Shown here: in pieces, positions 11,446-21,772 of the stretch
How the letters are laid out: each line of letters opens with the position of its first letter
Numbering within the stretch: position 1 is the first letter of the stretch
DNA from: Caloramator sp. mosi_1
Lineage (GTDB): Bacteria > Bacillota > Clostridia > Clostridiales > Caloramatoraceae
Assembly: GCF_028622835.1 (NCBI RefSeq)
Contig: NZ_CP117677.1
Span: forward strand, 1,970,820 to 2,034,819
DNA: 64,000 bases
Direction of reading: 5' to 3'
Position numbers and translations under genes: made by a program
Notes under the pieces: model-generated
The model's input: the letters and a program-made list of their open reading frames with translations, nothing else
Told to the model about the DNA's origin: nothing
The model's database searches: none

Positions 11446-11568
11446 ACTCACTCCCCTTACCTATATAGTTCTATAACAAAACATTACTTCCTTTCAACTT
11501 AAATTAATTTAACATTTTATTTTAAAATCGTTCATATAAATTATTAAAAGCATTATAGGTGGTTATTT

Positions 11569-13241
11569 ATGCAACAAACAATACCTCTTCACACTATTAA
11601 TCCTACTGATGAAGAAAGGTATAAGATGCTAAAATTTCTACTAAAGCTTGATAATAGAGTAGGTGACTTTGATGAAATTATAAAACTTATGTCTCCTCCT
11701 GAAGATATCGAAACTATATGTTCTAAGCTTCAGGGAAAGGCATCAAAGTCGCTGTTATAGGTGCTGGCTGTGCAGGACTTTGTGCCAGCTATGAATTAAA
11801 CAAAATTGGGTGTGATATTACAATATTTGAAGCTTCTAAACGAATAGGAGGTAGAATAAAAACACATTATTTTGATAAAGAATCAAATCAATATGCTGAA
11901 CTTGGTGCAATGCGTATAGGTATTTCCCACGAAACTGTATGGCACTATATTAAAAAATTTAAACTAAAAACACGACCCTTTATAAGCAAAAGCTACTCGT
12001 CCCTCTTTTATATACGTGGAAGTTACGCTTTAAACGAACCAAGCGGAAAAAGTGTTATGGATAATATTTACCCCAAGTTCAAACTTTCTAAACTTGAAAA
12101 AAACTCCCTCCAAACAAGCTTATTTTACAAATGTATAACAAATACTTTTATAACCTAACCTCAAATGAAAAAACTGAATTAATTAAAATAAAACAAAACT
12201 ACTCCCATAAAATAAGAGAAATTCAAAACTTATCCTTAAGACAGGCATATGAAAATACAAACCTGTCACAGGATGCCATATCTATGATTAGCTATCTTTC
12301 ATCCCTTGAAGCCGATTTACTACACATTAGCTTGTTTGAGATATTAGGTGAGCTTTATACCGTTGACTTTGCTTATAACTATACTATAGAAGGTGGTATG
12401 ACAAACCTCCCACTTGCCTTTTATAACCAACTCATCTCTTCAGATGGACCTGGTAAGGTGCAATTTAAATTTGGGCATTTAGTAAACTCAATTATAAAAT
12501 CTCCATATAGAGATAAAATTATACTTGAAGTATCTGATCTAAATGATAAAAATGTTTATTATAAAGAATTTGATTATGTAGTATGCTGTATACCCTTTTC
12601 GAGTCTAAGGAGAATAAAAATATCACCTAATTTCTCTACACTTAAGATGCAGGCAATAAATGAATTAAATTATGAAATAGGTCAAAAACCTTTTTATATC
12701 TTAAAGAGCGTTTTTGGGAGAAAGATGAAAGCAATCTAATCTTAGGAACCACTTTAACAGATTTAATCACAATCTCTACCCTCTATGGTACCGACCATAT
12801 AGAGGCTGTCCCAAATAGACTTTTTGAATATAAACTCACCGAAAATACTTCCTATAAAACACCTGGAGTTCTTCTTGCATCATATAATTGGCATCAAAAT
12901 GCTCTTCGTTTAGGTAATCAACCCGACTTAATAAGAATTAAGGAAGTTTCAAGCTGTATTGAAACTATCCATAAGCTTCCTAGAAATTATATAGAGGATA
13001 ACATTATTGATTATTCCACAATACTATGGTCAAATATTCCATTTATTTGGGGTGGTGTAGCCCTATTGACACCAGGCCAAAAAGAGTTATTCCTTTATGA
13101 AGCAACTTTACCTGAAATGAATAACAGAGTATTTTTGCAGGCGAACACGTTTCTACAAAACACGGATGGCAACAAGGTTCATATCAATCTGCAATGCTTT
13201 GTGCCAACAATATTGCAAAATTGATAAGGCAGAGAGATTAA
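11569..13241 (+). CDS. Flavin monoamine oxidase family protein
   Basis: An FAD-dependent amine or L-amino-acid oxidase of about 557 residues. After an N-terminal segment of about 60 residues (MQQTIPLHTINPTDEERYKM) comes the FAD-binding Rossmann motif VIGAGCAGLCASYEL with FEASKRIGGRIKT. The C-terminal FAD motif is FAGEHVSTKHGWQQGSYQSA. Oxygen- or amine-linked chemistry is uncertain in an anaerobe; several clostridial homologues exist without assigned substrates. Frameshifts near 11745 (GG that should be GGG), 12125, 12712 and one near 13125 are bridged in this reconstruction. It stands alone with its own terminator and is divergent from the amidohydrolase. Confidence 0.82.
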
Positions 13242-13250
13242 TTCTCTGCC
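13228..13250. terminator. Terminator after the amine oxidase gene
   Basis: The stem GGCAGAGA/TCTCTGCC overlaps the stop codon and is followed by a loose T-rich tail (TTAAAATGTTTTTT). Confidence 0.7.
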
Positions 13251-13298
13251 TTAAAATGTTTTTTAAAATAGCTTTAACCTTAACTGAAGCTAAAAGGT

Positions 13299-15156
13299 TT
13301 ACTTTATTTCTTCTAATTTTTGTATTAAATCATATTCTATTATACTATCTGAATACTTTAAAAATCTGTAAGCTCTCTCAAATTTGTCCAAATAATCCTC
13401 TTTGTTTAATTTCTTTCCTGTTTTTCTATCAACAACCTTATCAGCAAAATTTAAATAAGCTACATCATCTGCTATCCACGTTCCATTTCTTAATACAACA
13501 AAGCCTTCCTGTGTATTTAAAACATCTCTACCAAGTGTATATTTAACATCTATACCAAATAAATTGGCTAAAGTTGGATAAAAATCATATTGTCCCGTTA
13601 CCTCTTTTATATGTCCCTTTATCTGTTCTTTTGGAAAGTGTATCATTGCAACTATCTTTTGTGCCTCTTGCCATTCAATTTCCGATATATTCTCTCTACC
13701 ATAGAGTAGTTTTCCCATAATATCCTTCTTATCATATGGTATAGCATAATGGTCACCATAAAAAACAACTACAGAATTATCCCATAGCCCCTCTTTTTTA
13801 GCATATCTATAAAATCACCTATTGCTTCATCGGTATACTTAGCAGATTTTATATAATCTCCTATTATAGTTCCTTCAAATTCACCTGTATTTATTATATT
13901 ATTTAGTCTATTTTGCGAGTCTTTATATGGGTAATGGCTGGATAAAGTAATTAAAAAAGAATAAAATGGCTTATCATACTCCTTCATCTTTGCTACTGCC
14001 TGTTTAAAGAAGGATTTATCACTTAACCCAAGTCCTTGAATGTCATCAATATTGAATGTATTTTCATTTTCATATATATCAAAACCTAAACTTTTATACA
14101 TATTGACCCTATTCCAAAAGCCCGGTCTATTTGCGTGCATAACTGATGTAAAATATCCTATTTCCTTTATTTTTCAGGCAAAGCTTCATAATTATTACCT
14201 GCATATTGATAATATACTGCACCTTCCCTGATTGGAAGAAGGGAATTATTCATCAAAAACTCTGCATCAGACGTACCGCCATAGGCCGTTTGATAAAAAC
14301 AATTATCAAATACTAAACTTTCTTTAGCAAGTTTGTTTAAATTAGGTGTTATCTCTATTCCATCAATTTTTTTATTTAATAAAAATCCTTGAAAAGCTTC
14401 AAGTTGAACTACAATTAAGTTTTTACCCTTCATACTTCCATAATACTTAGTTCCCTTTGATAGATTCTTTTCTTGAATCCATTTATTTATTTCATTTATT
14501 TCCTGTTCAGATATATTTCCTTTTTTAATACATTCGAAGTTATATACCTATAGAAATCAACTGCGTGAAAGTTAACATTACCTATTCTTCTAACAATATA
14601 TTTTTTATCGTACATTGTTCTTGTTATTCCTGGTTGTTCCTTTTCAAGTGCCTTAACACTTGTGACAGAAAAAATCAACCCCAATGCTAATATAGATGCA
14701 AATTTTATAGTTTTTAAAGTAAACTTTGGTTTTTTACTATCTAATAAATTCTTGTATTTTATATATATTATAGAAAAAATAATTACGTCTATAAAAAATA
14801 AAAGGTCCTTTAATTTTATAAGAGATGTCACGCTATCTTTAACCTCAGCAGCTAATCTTGCTTGTTTAATTAATGCAACTGAAGTCACATCACAAAAATA
14901 CCTATTATAAACAACATCTGTAAATAATATTAAACTTATAATAAAATCAACTATAATAAAACACTTTACTCTTTTGTTTTGTCTTATGAAGCTAAAAATA
15001 GATGCAATTATTAATGCTGACCCAAAACAACCTATGATTAAACTGTTTTTTGAAAATCAATTAAATTTAAAACATAATTAAAGGCTACCAGTTTAGAAAA
15101 AACAACTATTATAAAAATCAAAATATCCAAATCTTTAAATAACTTTTTCTTATCAT
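13299..15156 (-). CDS. LTA-synthase-like membrane sulfatase-fold protein
   Basis: A probable polyglycerolphosphate polymerase or phosphoglycerol transferase. An N-terminal part with several membrane helices (about residues 1-190) is followed by an extracellular alkaline-phosphatase-fold domain. The catalytic Thr lies in TAYGGTSDAEF, preceded by LIVVQLEAFQGF and followed by MHANRPGFWNR, LSSHYPYKD and FYGDHYAIPYD, all in LtaS positions. The reconstructed length of about 619 residues fits LtaS relatives. At least four frameshifts (near 15115, 14495, 14160 and 13785) break it. The start ATG at 15154-15156 has a GGAGTG site. It would make or modify anionic surface polymers; whether type I LTA is the product cannot be judged here. 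Confidence 0.85.
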
Positions 15157-15293
15157 AAAATCACTCCATTATTTTTTTGCACAACAATTAATATAATACT
15201 TTTAAAACCCTTTATAAATAGTTTTTGCATTATTAATAAAATATTAATAATGTTACTATATTAAGCCAAATTTAAATTCAGCACAAAAAAGAA

Positions 15294-15605
15294 TCACGTT
15301 TAAAAAACGTCAGATTGTTGACAAACATAAAAGATGCTCTGATTGTGAAACTGCCCCTTGAAAGGATTTCAAATTGGCATATTTCATAAGCTTTAGCAAG
15401 TGCATCTTTAGACTTTGAAAAAGTCCGTAATTCGGCACACGATGTGCCGAGCCGAGCGGCCCTCAAGGATGAGGGCATCGCGAGGGTAGGACTTTTTCAA
15501 ACAAAGAAAAGCTTAGACTTGCTTAGCTAAATGAAGGAATGCCAAGGGAATCCTTCAAGGGGCCAGACATATTATAGCTTTTTCAACAGCCTCACGTTTA
15601 AAAAA
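15294..15605. mobile_element. Long inverted-repeat, MITE-like element, full copy
   Basis: An approximately 284-bp insert flanked by 14-bp direct repeats TCACGTTTAAAAAA (15294-15307 and 15592-15605). Inside, imperfect inverted arms (15353-15426 and 15489-15564) begin with GCCCCTTGAA and end with TTTGAAAAAGTCC/GGACTTTTTCAAA. The GC-rich core holds two perfect hairpins, GGCACA/TGTGCC and GCCCTC/GAGGGC. No gene is encoded. Related copies occur at 34572-34714 and about 44860-44930. It looks like a non-autonomous mobile element or a structured repeat. Confidence 0.65.
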
Positions 15606-15610
15606 GTGAT

Positions 15611-16068
15611 TTATTTTTCTTTTAACATTGCATACAGTTCTCTAACACTTTTATTTATAATAGGATGAACATAATCAGGATCTATGTCACATAAAGGCTT
15701 TAAAACAAATTCCCTATTATGCATATCTGGATGTGGAACCTTTAAATCTTCTTCGCTGTATATATCATCATTAAAGAAAATTATATCTAAATCAATTGTT
15801 CTTGGTCCCCACCTTATTATTCTCTCTCTTCCTAACTTCTTTTCTATATCCAATAACCTTTCTAATGTTTCTCTGCAGGTTAACTCAGTTTCTACTAAAA
15901 TTACTCCATTTATAAATGGAGGCTGTTCCTTATATCCATAGGGCTCAGTTTCATAAATCTCTGATTTTTTTATTATTTTCATATCATTTTTTTCTATAAG
16001 CTCAAATGCTTTGCTAACAGTTTCATATCTATCTCCTATATTACTTCCAAAGGCAATAAATACCCTAT

Positions 16069-16072
<4 letters not shown>
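15611..16072 (-). CDS. folK: 2-amino-4-hydroxy-6-hydroxymethyldihydropteridine pyrophosphokinase (HPPK)
   Basis: Transfers pyrophosphate from ATP to hydroxymethyl-dihydropterin, the step before FolP. The 153-residue protein shows FIAFGSNIGDRYE at the N-terminus, ETEPYGYKEQPPFINGVI, and the RWGPRTIDLDIIFFND catalytic block with the two metal-binding Asp, then VPHPDMHNREFVLKPL. It is intact. Its ATG overlaps the end of folP by four bases, so it is the last gene of the PTPS-folE2-folP-folK operon. The inverted-repeat element begins just downstream and may act as terminator. Confidence 0.96.
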
Positions 16073-16899
<827 letters not shown>

Positions 16900-16903
<4 letters not shown>

Positions 16904-17670
16904 TCCATCATCCCCTTTTCTGTATAAGCAAAGGCGTTATGATTATGTATACTTTCAATGCTTTCTACACATACACTGTACCACTTTATTTCTTTTATTC
17001 CTTCTAATCTAATTGCAACTTCCCTTGCTACATCCTCAACAAATCTTGGGTTTAAATATGCCTTTTCTGTAACCCATTTTTCGTCCTTTCTCTTTAAAAG
17101 TGAAAATACAGGTGTACTCGCACTCTCTTCAGCAACATTTACAATATCCTCAATCCATATCATTTTATCTGTTTTAATCTTTATATCAACTGTTGCCCTT
17201 TGATTGTGTGCTCCAAATTCGCTTATCTCCTTTGAACAAGGACATAATGTTGTAACTGGTACCTTAACCTCTAATATAAAATCAAACTCACTATTTTTCG
17301 TTGCCTCAAAAGCACATTGAACATCATAGGGAGATTCTATCTGAGTCACCGGAGAAGGTTTTGAAATGAAATAATCAAATTCCATTCTACAATGAGCAAC
17401 CTGTGCATCTAATTTTTCCTTTAAATCAGTTAACATTGCTTCAATGTCCTTTGGTGACACAGACTTAAGCTCTTTAATAACTTCCACAAACCTACTCATA
17501 TGAGTTCCTCTTTGAAAATGTGGCAAGTCAACAGATAATGCTACCTTAGCTATAGTGTTTTGTGTTCCGTTTCTTTTATCTTTTACAACTACTGGCCACT
17601 TTAAATTATTTATTCCAACGTGCTTTAATGGTATATTTCTAAAATCTCTTTCATTTTGTACATCCTTCAT
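16900..17670 (-). CDS. folE2: GTP cyclohydrolase FolE2 (type IB)
   Basis: Makes 7,8-dihydroneopterin triphosphate from GTP, the entry to folate synthesis, and is the enzyme form less dependent on zinc than FolE. The 256-residue intact protein has the family blocks LSVDLPHFQRGTHMSRFVE, CRMEFDYFISKPSPVT, VPVTTLCPCSKEIS with the metal-binding Cys, FGAHNQRA, and VESIESIHNHNAFA. It follows the PTPS-like gene by 47 bases and overlaps folP. Confidence 0.96.
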
Positions 17671-17717
17671 AAACTACCTCCTGTAAACTATACCACTTGT
17701 CTTTGTTTCCCAAACTT

Positions 17718-18026
17718 CTACTTCATATAATCTGCAGTTATCTCTTTTAATACATCGTACAGCTCATCCCAGACATATACTGCAATATTTTCAGCAGTGG
17801 GTTGTTCTATTATCTCATTAAGATATGTATGATCAAACTTATCAATAACTCTTTCCTTTACTATTCTTTTCAATTCAACAAAATCAAAAACCATTCCTTC
17901 ACTGTCTGGCTCACCCTCTAATTTAACTACAAGTTTATACGTATGTCCGTGTAGTCTTTCGCATTTTCCGTGATAATGTATTAAATTATGTGCTGCATCA
18001 AATTCAAATTCCTTTATAAGAATCAT
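17718..18026 (-). CDS. 6-pyruvoyl-tetrahydropterin synthase family protein with a PTPS-I/III-type motif
   Basis: A 102-residue T-fold pterin enzyme with zinc-binding His residues in FDAAHNL and LHGHTY and the C-terminal FDHTYLNEI/PTAENIA segments. The active-site stretch is CERLHGH. It satisfies both the CxxxHGH motif of QueD (PTPS-I) and the ExxHGH motif described for PTPS-III enzymes that bypass dihydroneopterin aldolase. It is the first gene of an operon with folE2, folP and folK, in which folB is absent. This argues that it makes 6-hydroxymethyl-dihydropterin for folate, possibly as well as carboxy-tetrahydropterin for queuosine. QueD only is the alternative. Confidence 0.85.
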   Translation of the reverse strand: MILIKEFEFDAAHNLIHYHGKCERLHGHTYKLVVKLEGEPDSEGMVFDFVELKRIVKERVIDKFDHTYLNEIIEQPTAENIAVYVWDELYDVLKEITADYMK

Positions 18027-18057
18027 ACCTTCACTCCATTCTTAAGATTTTATCAAG

Positions 18058-18086
18058 ATTATAGCACAAAGAACAACATTTCTCAA
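18058..18086 (-). promoter_or_regulatory. Promoter of the folate operon
   Basis: On the minus strand TTGAGA (18081-18086) and a consensus TATAAT (18058-18063) are 17 bases apart, about 30 bases before the PTPS gene. No riboswitch fits in the short leader. Confidence 0.75.
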
Positions 18087-18113
18087 TTCAACATATTAGC
18101 AAATATAATTTTA

Positions 18114-18141
18114 AAAGTCCCCTATTTTAATAGAGGACTTT
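18114..18141 (-). terminator. Terminator after the second amidohydrolase gene
   Basis: The stem AAAGTCCcCTA/TAGaGGACTTT is followed by TTAAAATT on the minus strand, seven bases after the stop codon. Confidence 0.75.
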
Positions 18142-18148
18142 CTCGTAT

Positions 18149-19296
18149 CTATAAACAATTCTCTCCATCAATATAAACCTTTTCAACCTTAGCTCTTAAA
18201 TCAAAGGGATGATGACTCCAGATTACAATATCAGCATCTTTACCTTTCTTTATACTTCCAACCCTATCATCAATCCCTAAAATCTTTGCTGGGTTTATAG
18301 TAAGCATCTCTAATAATTTTTGTTCGTCAGCACCATACCTTAGAGCAACTCCTGCGTGGATATTAGCATTTTCTAATGGTATAACCGGATGATCACACAT
18401 TATTGCTGTTAATATATTTTTTCACTAAGTATCCTAACTGATTCATAGGTTTTATCCTTTAGTTCTAATTTCGTTCTAAAACCAAACAAAGGACCTATAA
18501 CCAGCGGTATATCATTTTCCTTAATATAATCAGCTATTTTATAGCCTTCTGTTGCGTGTTCTAATACAAGTTTAAATCCAAACTCCTTTGCTATTCTTAT
18601 TGCTGTTAATATGTCATCCCTTCTATGGCAGTGTATTCTTGCAGGTATTTCACCCTTTAGAACTCTCTCTCCTATTTCTAATTTAATATCCCTATCAATA
18701 AACTCTTTATTTTCCTTTTCACATTGTTTCTTTTTATTTATATAATCTTGTACCTTTATAAAATATCCTCTAATTAGTGCTGCTGTTCCCAGCCTTGTTG
18801 AAGGAGTTTGATTTTTACTGCTGTATACCCTCTTTGGATTTTCCCCCAATGCCATCTTTAAACCTGCAGGCTCCTTTAATATCATTTTATCAACTATGTT
18901 TCCCTTTAGTTTTAAAATTGCACCTTGGCCTCCTATTGCATTTGCACTCCCAGGAAGTATCATAACAGTTGTTACTCCACCCTCTAAGGCTCTTTTAATT
19001 GCAACATCATCAGGATTAAAGGCATCTATTGCCCTAACTTCAGGTGTTAATGGATTTGTTGCTTCGTTACCATCCTGATAACCTGCCCCTACTCCTTCCT
19101 CAAATAGTCCTATATGACTATGTGCATCAATAAATCCAGGAAGTATATATTTCCCTTCGGCATCTATAACAGTTGTATCTTTCTCCTCAATACTTTCTGC
19201 AACATCTATAATTTTACCATTTTCAATCAATATATCTCCCTTAAAGGGTTTTCCCTCAATAGGATAAAGAAAACCAGATTTAATAAGTATTTTCAA
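18149..19296 (-). CDS. Metal-dependent amidohydrolase (imidazolonepropionase/aminoacylase-like)
   Basis: An approximately 382-residue amidohydrolase-superfamily protein. It has the metal motif GFIDAHSHIGLFEEG (HxH), the barrel segments IPARIHCHRRDDI and LVLEHATEGYKI, CDHPVIPLEN near the end, and the closing strand KGKDADIVIWSHHPFD. Similar clostridial proteins are annotated only as amidohydrolase. One frameshift near 18412 separates the last 83 residues. I place the start at the TTG 19294-19296, preceded by AAGGGGTGG; a GTG nine bases upstream overlaps that site. It lies 37 bases after the EIIC-like gene and is probably co-transcribed with it from the glycine-riboswitch promoter, which suggests a substrate connected with glycine or small amides. 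That link is inferred. Confidence 0.8.
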
Positions 19297-19333
19297 AATT
19301 ACCACCCCTTCTTTTATTATACATCAATCCCTA

Positions 19334-20374
19334 TTAACTAACACTAAGTTTTTGTTCTTTTTCTCCTTGTTTTATCTTTTTCTTTAATTTATTATATACA
19401 ATAATAATTTGTGTTCCTATTAAACCTCCAATTACCCCACCTACCGCTCCAAAGAATAAAGAAAGTAAAACTTTAGTAGCAGGATTAAAGGCAAAAGGTG
19501 CAAGCATACCTGGAATTGGAGATGCTGTACCTGGAGCATTATTAACTATTTTAAAATATGCTGCCCCAATACCAGCAAGCCCTCCACCTATAAAATCAGA
19601 CAAATATATAGCAAAAGCATTTTTGGTAACAAGATCCGCCTGTGTAAGTGGTTCCAACATTACTGCTATTAAATTACCTCTATCTCCTATTTTAAATCTT
19701 TTAAATACAACTCCATTAGTAAAGGAGCCTCCAAAACAAGCTATGGCTGATATTCCCATAGCAAGCCCCTTTAAATTTAACATAGCTGTTAATGCCATTG
19801 AACTAAGTGGAGATGTACATATTATTTTAATTATTCCACCAAGCAACATACCCATTAGATATGGTGATTGTTCGGATGCTAACTTTATAACTTCTCCAAT
19901 AGCTGATAGCGTATTACTTACAACAGGCTGAGTAATAACCCCTATAATTCTTGAAAAGGGAGCAATTATGATAGCTCCAAGAATTATTTCTAATCCACTT
20001 GGGATTTTTTCTTCTAATTTTTTGAAAAGAGTCCTACTATATATCCAGCAACAAAACCAGATAATATTGGCAGTTTATAACATACTGCACCAGCAACAAC
20101 AGCATAAATAGGATTTACTCCCATATTAATTGAGAACTAAAATAGCTGCAATTGGCCCTCCCATACTTCCTGCTGCTTCTCCAACTTCTCCTAAAAATTT
20201 AATTCCTATAAAATCTCCAAGTATATATTTAAATATTGCTTCAATGAAAAATGTGGCTACTGCTGCTCCTGCAAGTCCAGACATTGCATTTTCACCCTTA
20301 GGTGCCTTAAATGTAAATAATGAAAATGCTGTAAGCACTAACATTAGTAAAAATATTCCCTTAATAATAGTCAT
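19334..20374 (-). CDS. EIIC-like membrane protein (PTS_EIIC_2 family)
   Basis: A polytopic membrane protein of about 346 residues resembling the PTS_EIIC_2 family, with no accompanying EIIA or EIIB. Visible features are alternating glycine-rich helices (GPIAAIL near the end of the first third, PIYAVVAGAV, GFVAGYIVGLF), CTSPLSSMALTAMLNLKGLA, the cytoplasmic loop NGVVFKRFKIGDRGN, and NNAPGTASPIPGMLAPFAFN. Two frameshifts (near 20127 and 20010) break it. The start ATG follows AAGGAGGG. It is the first gene after a tandem glycine riboswitch and precedes an amidohydrolase gene. The riboswitch suggests that glycine or a glycine-derived compound is its substrate, even though the family name implies sugars. 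Confidence 0.75.
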
Positions 20375-20417
20375 AACAAACCCTCCTTAAATTTTTATGT
20401 AAAAATTAATAAATAAC

Positions 20418-20655
20418 AAAGGACAAGGGAAAAGAAGCACGATAAAAAGCTTCTCTTCCCCTGTCCTTTATCTGAAAGCTTCTTGCAAAACAAAAGTTTG
20501 CAAGTTACTCCTTCGATGCCTAAATTTAGGTCTCTCCAGGGTTGTGTCCAGCTATTGTACATAACCTGAAAGTTTCAGAGTATCTCGAGAAAAATACTCC
20601 TTGCTCCTTCGGTCACCAAAAATTGATGTCTCCAATAGCCTTCATTCACCAATAT
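20418..20655 (-). ncRNA. Tandem glycine riboswitch with terminator
   Basis: On the minus strand two glycine-aptamer-like units follow each other: GGAGAC ... GACCGAAGGAGCAAGG, then CCTGGAGAGACC ... CATCGAAGGAGTAACTTGC, the standard gcvT-type signature. A strong terminator follows (20418-20469: AAAGGACA ... TGTCCTTT enclosing GAAGC/GCTTC), about 45 bases before the EIIC-like gene. Glycine riboswitches are usually ON switches. Confidence 0.88.
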
Positions 20656-20669
20656 TAAGTTCTACTATT

Positions 20670-20698
20670 ATGATATGCTATATATGTTGAATTTTCAA
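20670..20698 (-). promoter_or_regulatory. Promoter of the glycine riboswitch transcript
   Basis: On the minus strand TTGAAA (20693-20698) and TATCAT (20670-20675) with a 17-base spacer, just upstream of the aptamers. Confidence 0.6.
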
Positions 20699-20715
20699 TA
20701 TTTGTATAATTTAAA

Positions 20716-21315
20716 TTATTTAAACATTTGCTTAATAAAATTGTAAATTATTTTTGCGGTAATTCCCCAAATAATTCTGCCACTATATTCATAAAAATAG
20801 ATGGGACTTCTGTATGATAAGAGTCTATTATTCATCTTTTTGTACTTAATCTCTTTTTCAAAATTGGCTTTTATTATTGCAAAGTACATATCTGGAGTAT
20901 TTTCTTTAAAATATTTTATTGGAACCTGAAAGATTTCTTCAACCTCGTCCGTTGATAAGTTAAAATTTAATTCTTTTAAAAATACAGTAAATACATAAAT
21001 AATCCTTCCGTGATATGTCACTAACGTATCGAACTGACCAATATATTCAAAGCTGTCTTCACTAATTCCTAATTCTTCCATTAACTCCCTAAGAGCAGCT
21101 TCCTTTGGGCTTTCTCCTTCTTCCACTTTACCTCCTGGCAATGATATGTCACCAGGCTGAAATTTCAATTTATGAGACCTAACCTCAAATAATATTTTAT
21201 ATTCACCGTCATAGACAATTGGAATTACGACCGAATATGTTTTATATTCTTCATCTTGTCCCATTATTTTTACTTCTCTCTCCTTAAATAAATCCTTTAA
21301 AAAATCTATGTCCAT
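20716..21315 (-). CDS. Nudix hydrolase, CoA pyrophosphatase-like
   Basis: A 199-residue cytoplasmic hydrolase. The Nudix box is complete: GGKVEEGESPKEAALRELME followed by ELG, with the REUxEE glutamates. The preceding PGDISLPGG segment is characteristic of the NudL/YeaB CoA-pyrophosphatase group (usual form LPGGKxE after FPGG). The C-terminal YSGRIIWGITAKIIYNF is also typical of that group. The likely reaction is hydrolysis of CoA or its derivatives to 3',5'-ADP and phosphopantetheine, which is inferred from family. It is intact. The start ATG has an AGGAGG site upstream, and it appears monocistronic. Confidence 0.88.
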   Translation of the reverse strand: MDIDFLKDLFKEREVKIMGQDEEYKTYSVVIPIVYDGEYKILFEVRSHKLKFQPGDISLPGGKVEEGESPKEAALRELMEELGISEDSFEYIGQFDTLVTYHGRIIYVFTVFLKELNFNLSTDEVEEIFQVPIKYFKENTPDMYFAIIKANFEKEIKYKKMNNRLLSYRSPIYFYEYSGRIIWGITAKIIYNFIKQMFK

Positions 21316-21433
21316 TTAAAAACTTCCTCCTATTAAACTTAATTTTTTTAAATTTTATGTATAATTTTAAAATATACGATTCATAATATTATTGTCAAAT
21401 ATAATTATAAATGTTATAATTATCTAAGAAAAA

Positions 21434-21515
21434 GATTTAACCATCAAGACCCACTGCCCTATAAATTGGTAGGGTTGTGTCTTTGAGTCGTTAAATCCTA
21501 TCATTTATAGGAGGT
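21434..21515 (+). promoter_or_regulatory. Structured leader that can mask the Shine-Dalgarno site of the zinc-ribbon gene
   Basis: A long stem pairs GATTTAAC (21434-21441) with GTTAAATC (21490-21497), with inner pairing of TCAAGAC to GTCTTTGA and an apical CCCTA/TAGGG hairpin. The segment CCTATAAAT (21458-21466) is perfectly complementary to ATTTATAGG (21503-21511), which contains the start of the AGGAGG site. A small local hairpin CCTAT/ATAGG (21497-21511) masks the same bases. Mutually exclusive structures around the ribosome site indicate a cis-regulatory RNA. It matches no riboswitch class I recognise. Confidence 0.6.
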
Positions 21516-21522
21516 GTATTCA

Positions 21523-21768
21523 ATGGCTGATAAGACACTTGTTTGCCAAGACTGTGGCAAGGAGTTCGTTTTCACAGAAGGCGAACAAAAATTTTATGCA
21601 GAAAAAGGCTTTGAAAACGAACCAAAGAGATGTCCAGAATGCAGAAAGACAAGAAAGCAACAAAAAGAAGCTTTGAAAGAAGATAAAGGAGAGTTTACTC
21701 TCCTTTTCTTTATTTTATATATAAATTTCATTGCAGTACTTTTCTATATACCTTTTTCTACATCCTAA
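21523..21768 (+). CDS. Small zinc-ribbon protein (probable zf-trcl family)
   Basis: A small protein with two CxxC knuckles, LVCQDCGKEFVF and KRCPECRKTRKQQ, forming one zinc ribbon, with TEGEQKFYAEKGFENEP between them, characteristic of the zf-trcl group. The ATG at 21523-21525 lies seven bases after AGGAGG. As read, the frame runs on through its own terminator hairpin (GGAGAG/CTCTCC, 21687-21704, then TTTTCTTTA) into a hydrophobic nonsense tail; a one-base loss near 21678 would restore a stop near 21684 and a protein of about 55 residues. The role is unknown; nucleic-acid binding or zinc-dependent regulation is plausible. Confidence 0.8.
   Translation: MADKTLVCQDCGKEFVFTEGEQKFYAEKGFENEPKRCPECRKTRKQQKEALKEDKGEFTLLFFILYINFIAVLFYIPFSTS
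21687..21715 (+). terminator. Terminator of the zinc-ribbon gene
   Basis: The stem GGAGAG/CTCTCC with a four-base loop is followed by TTTTCTTTATTTT. It lies inside the frame as read, supporting an earlier true stop. Confidence 0.75.
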
Positions 21769-21772
21769 TTTT

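Noticed and set aside
15278-15478. Minus-strand open frame within the inverted-repeat element
   Set aside because: It has no ribosome site, unnatural composition, and crosses the hairpins of the repeat; it is a by-product of the repeat sequence.
21686-21768. Hydrophobic C-terminal tail of the zinc-ribbon protein
   Set aside because: It is translated from the gene's own terminator hairpin and downstream AT-rich DNA, most likely because of a one-base loss near the true stop.
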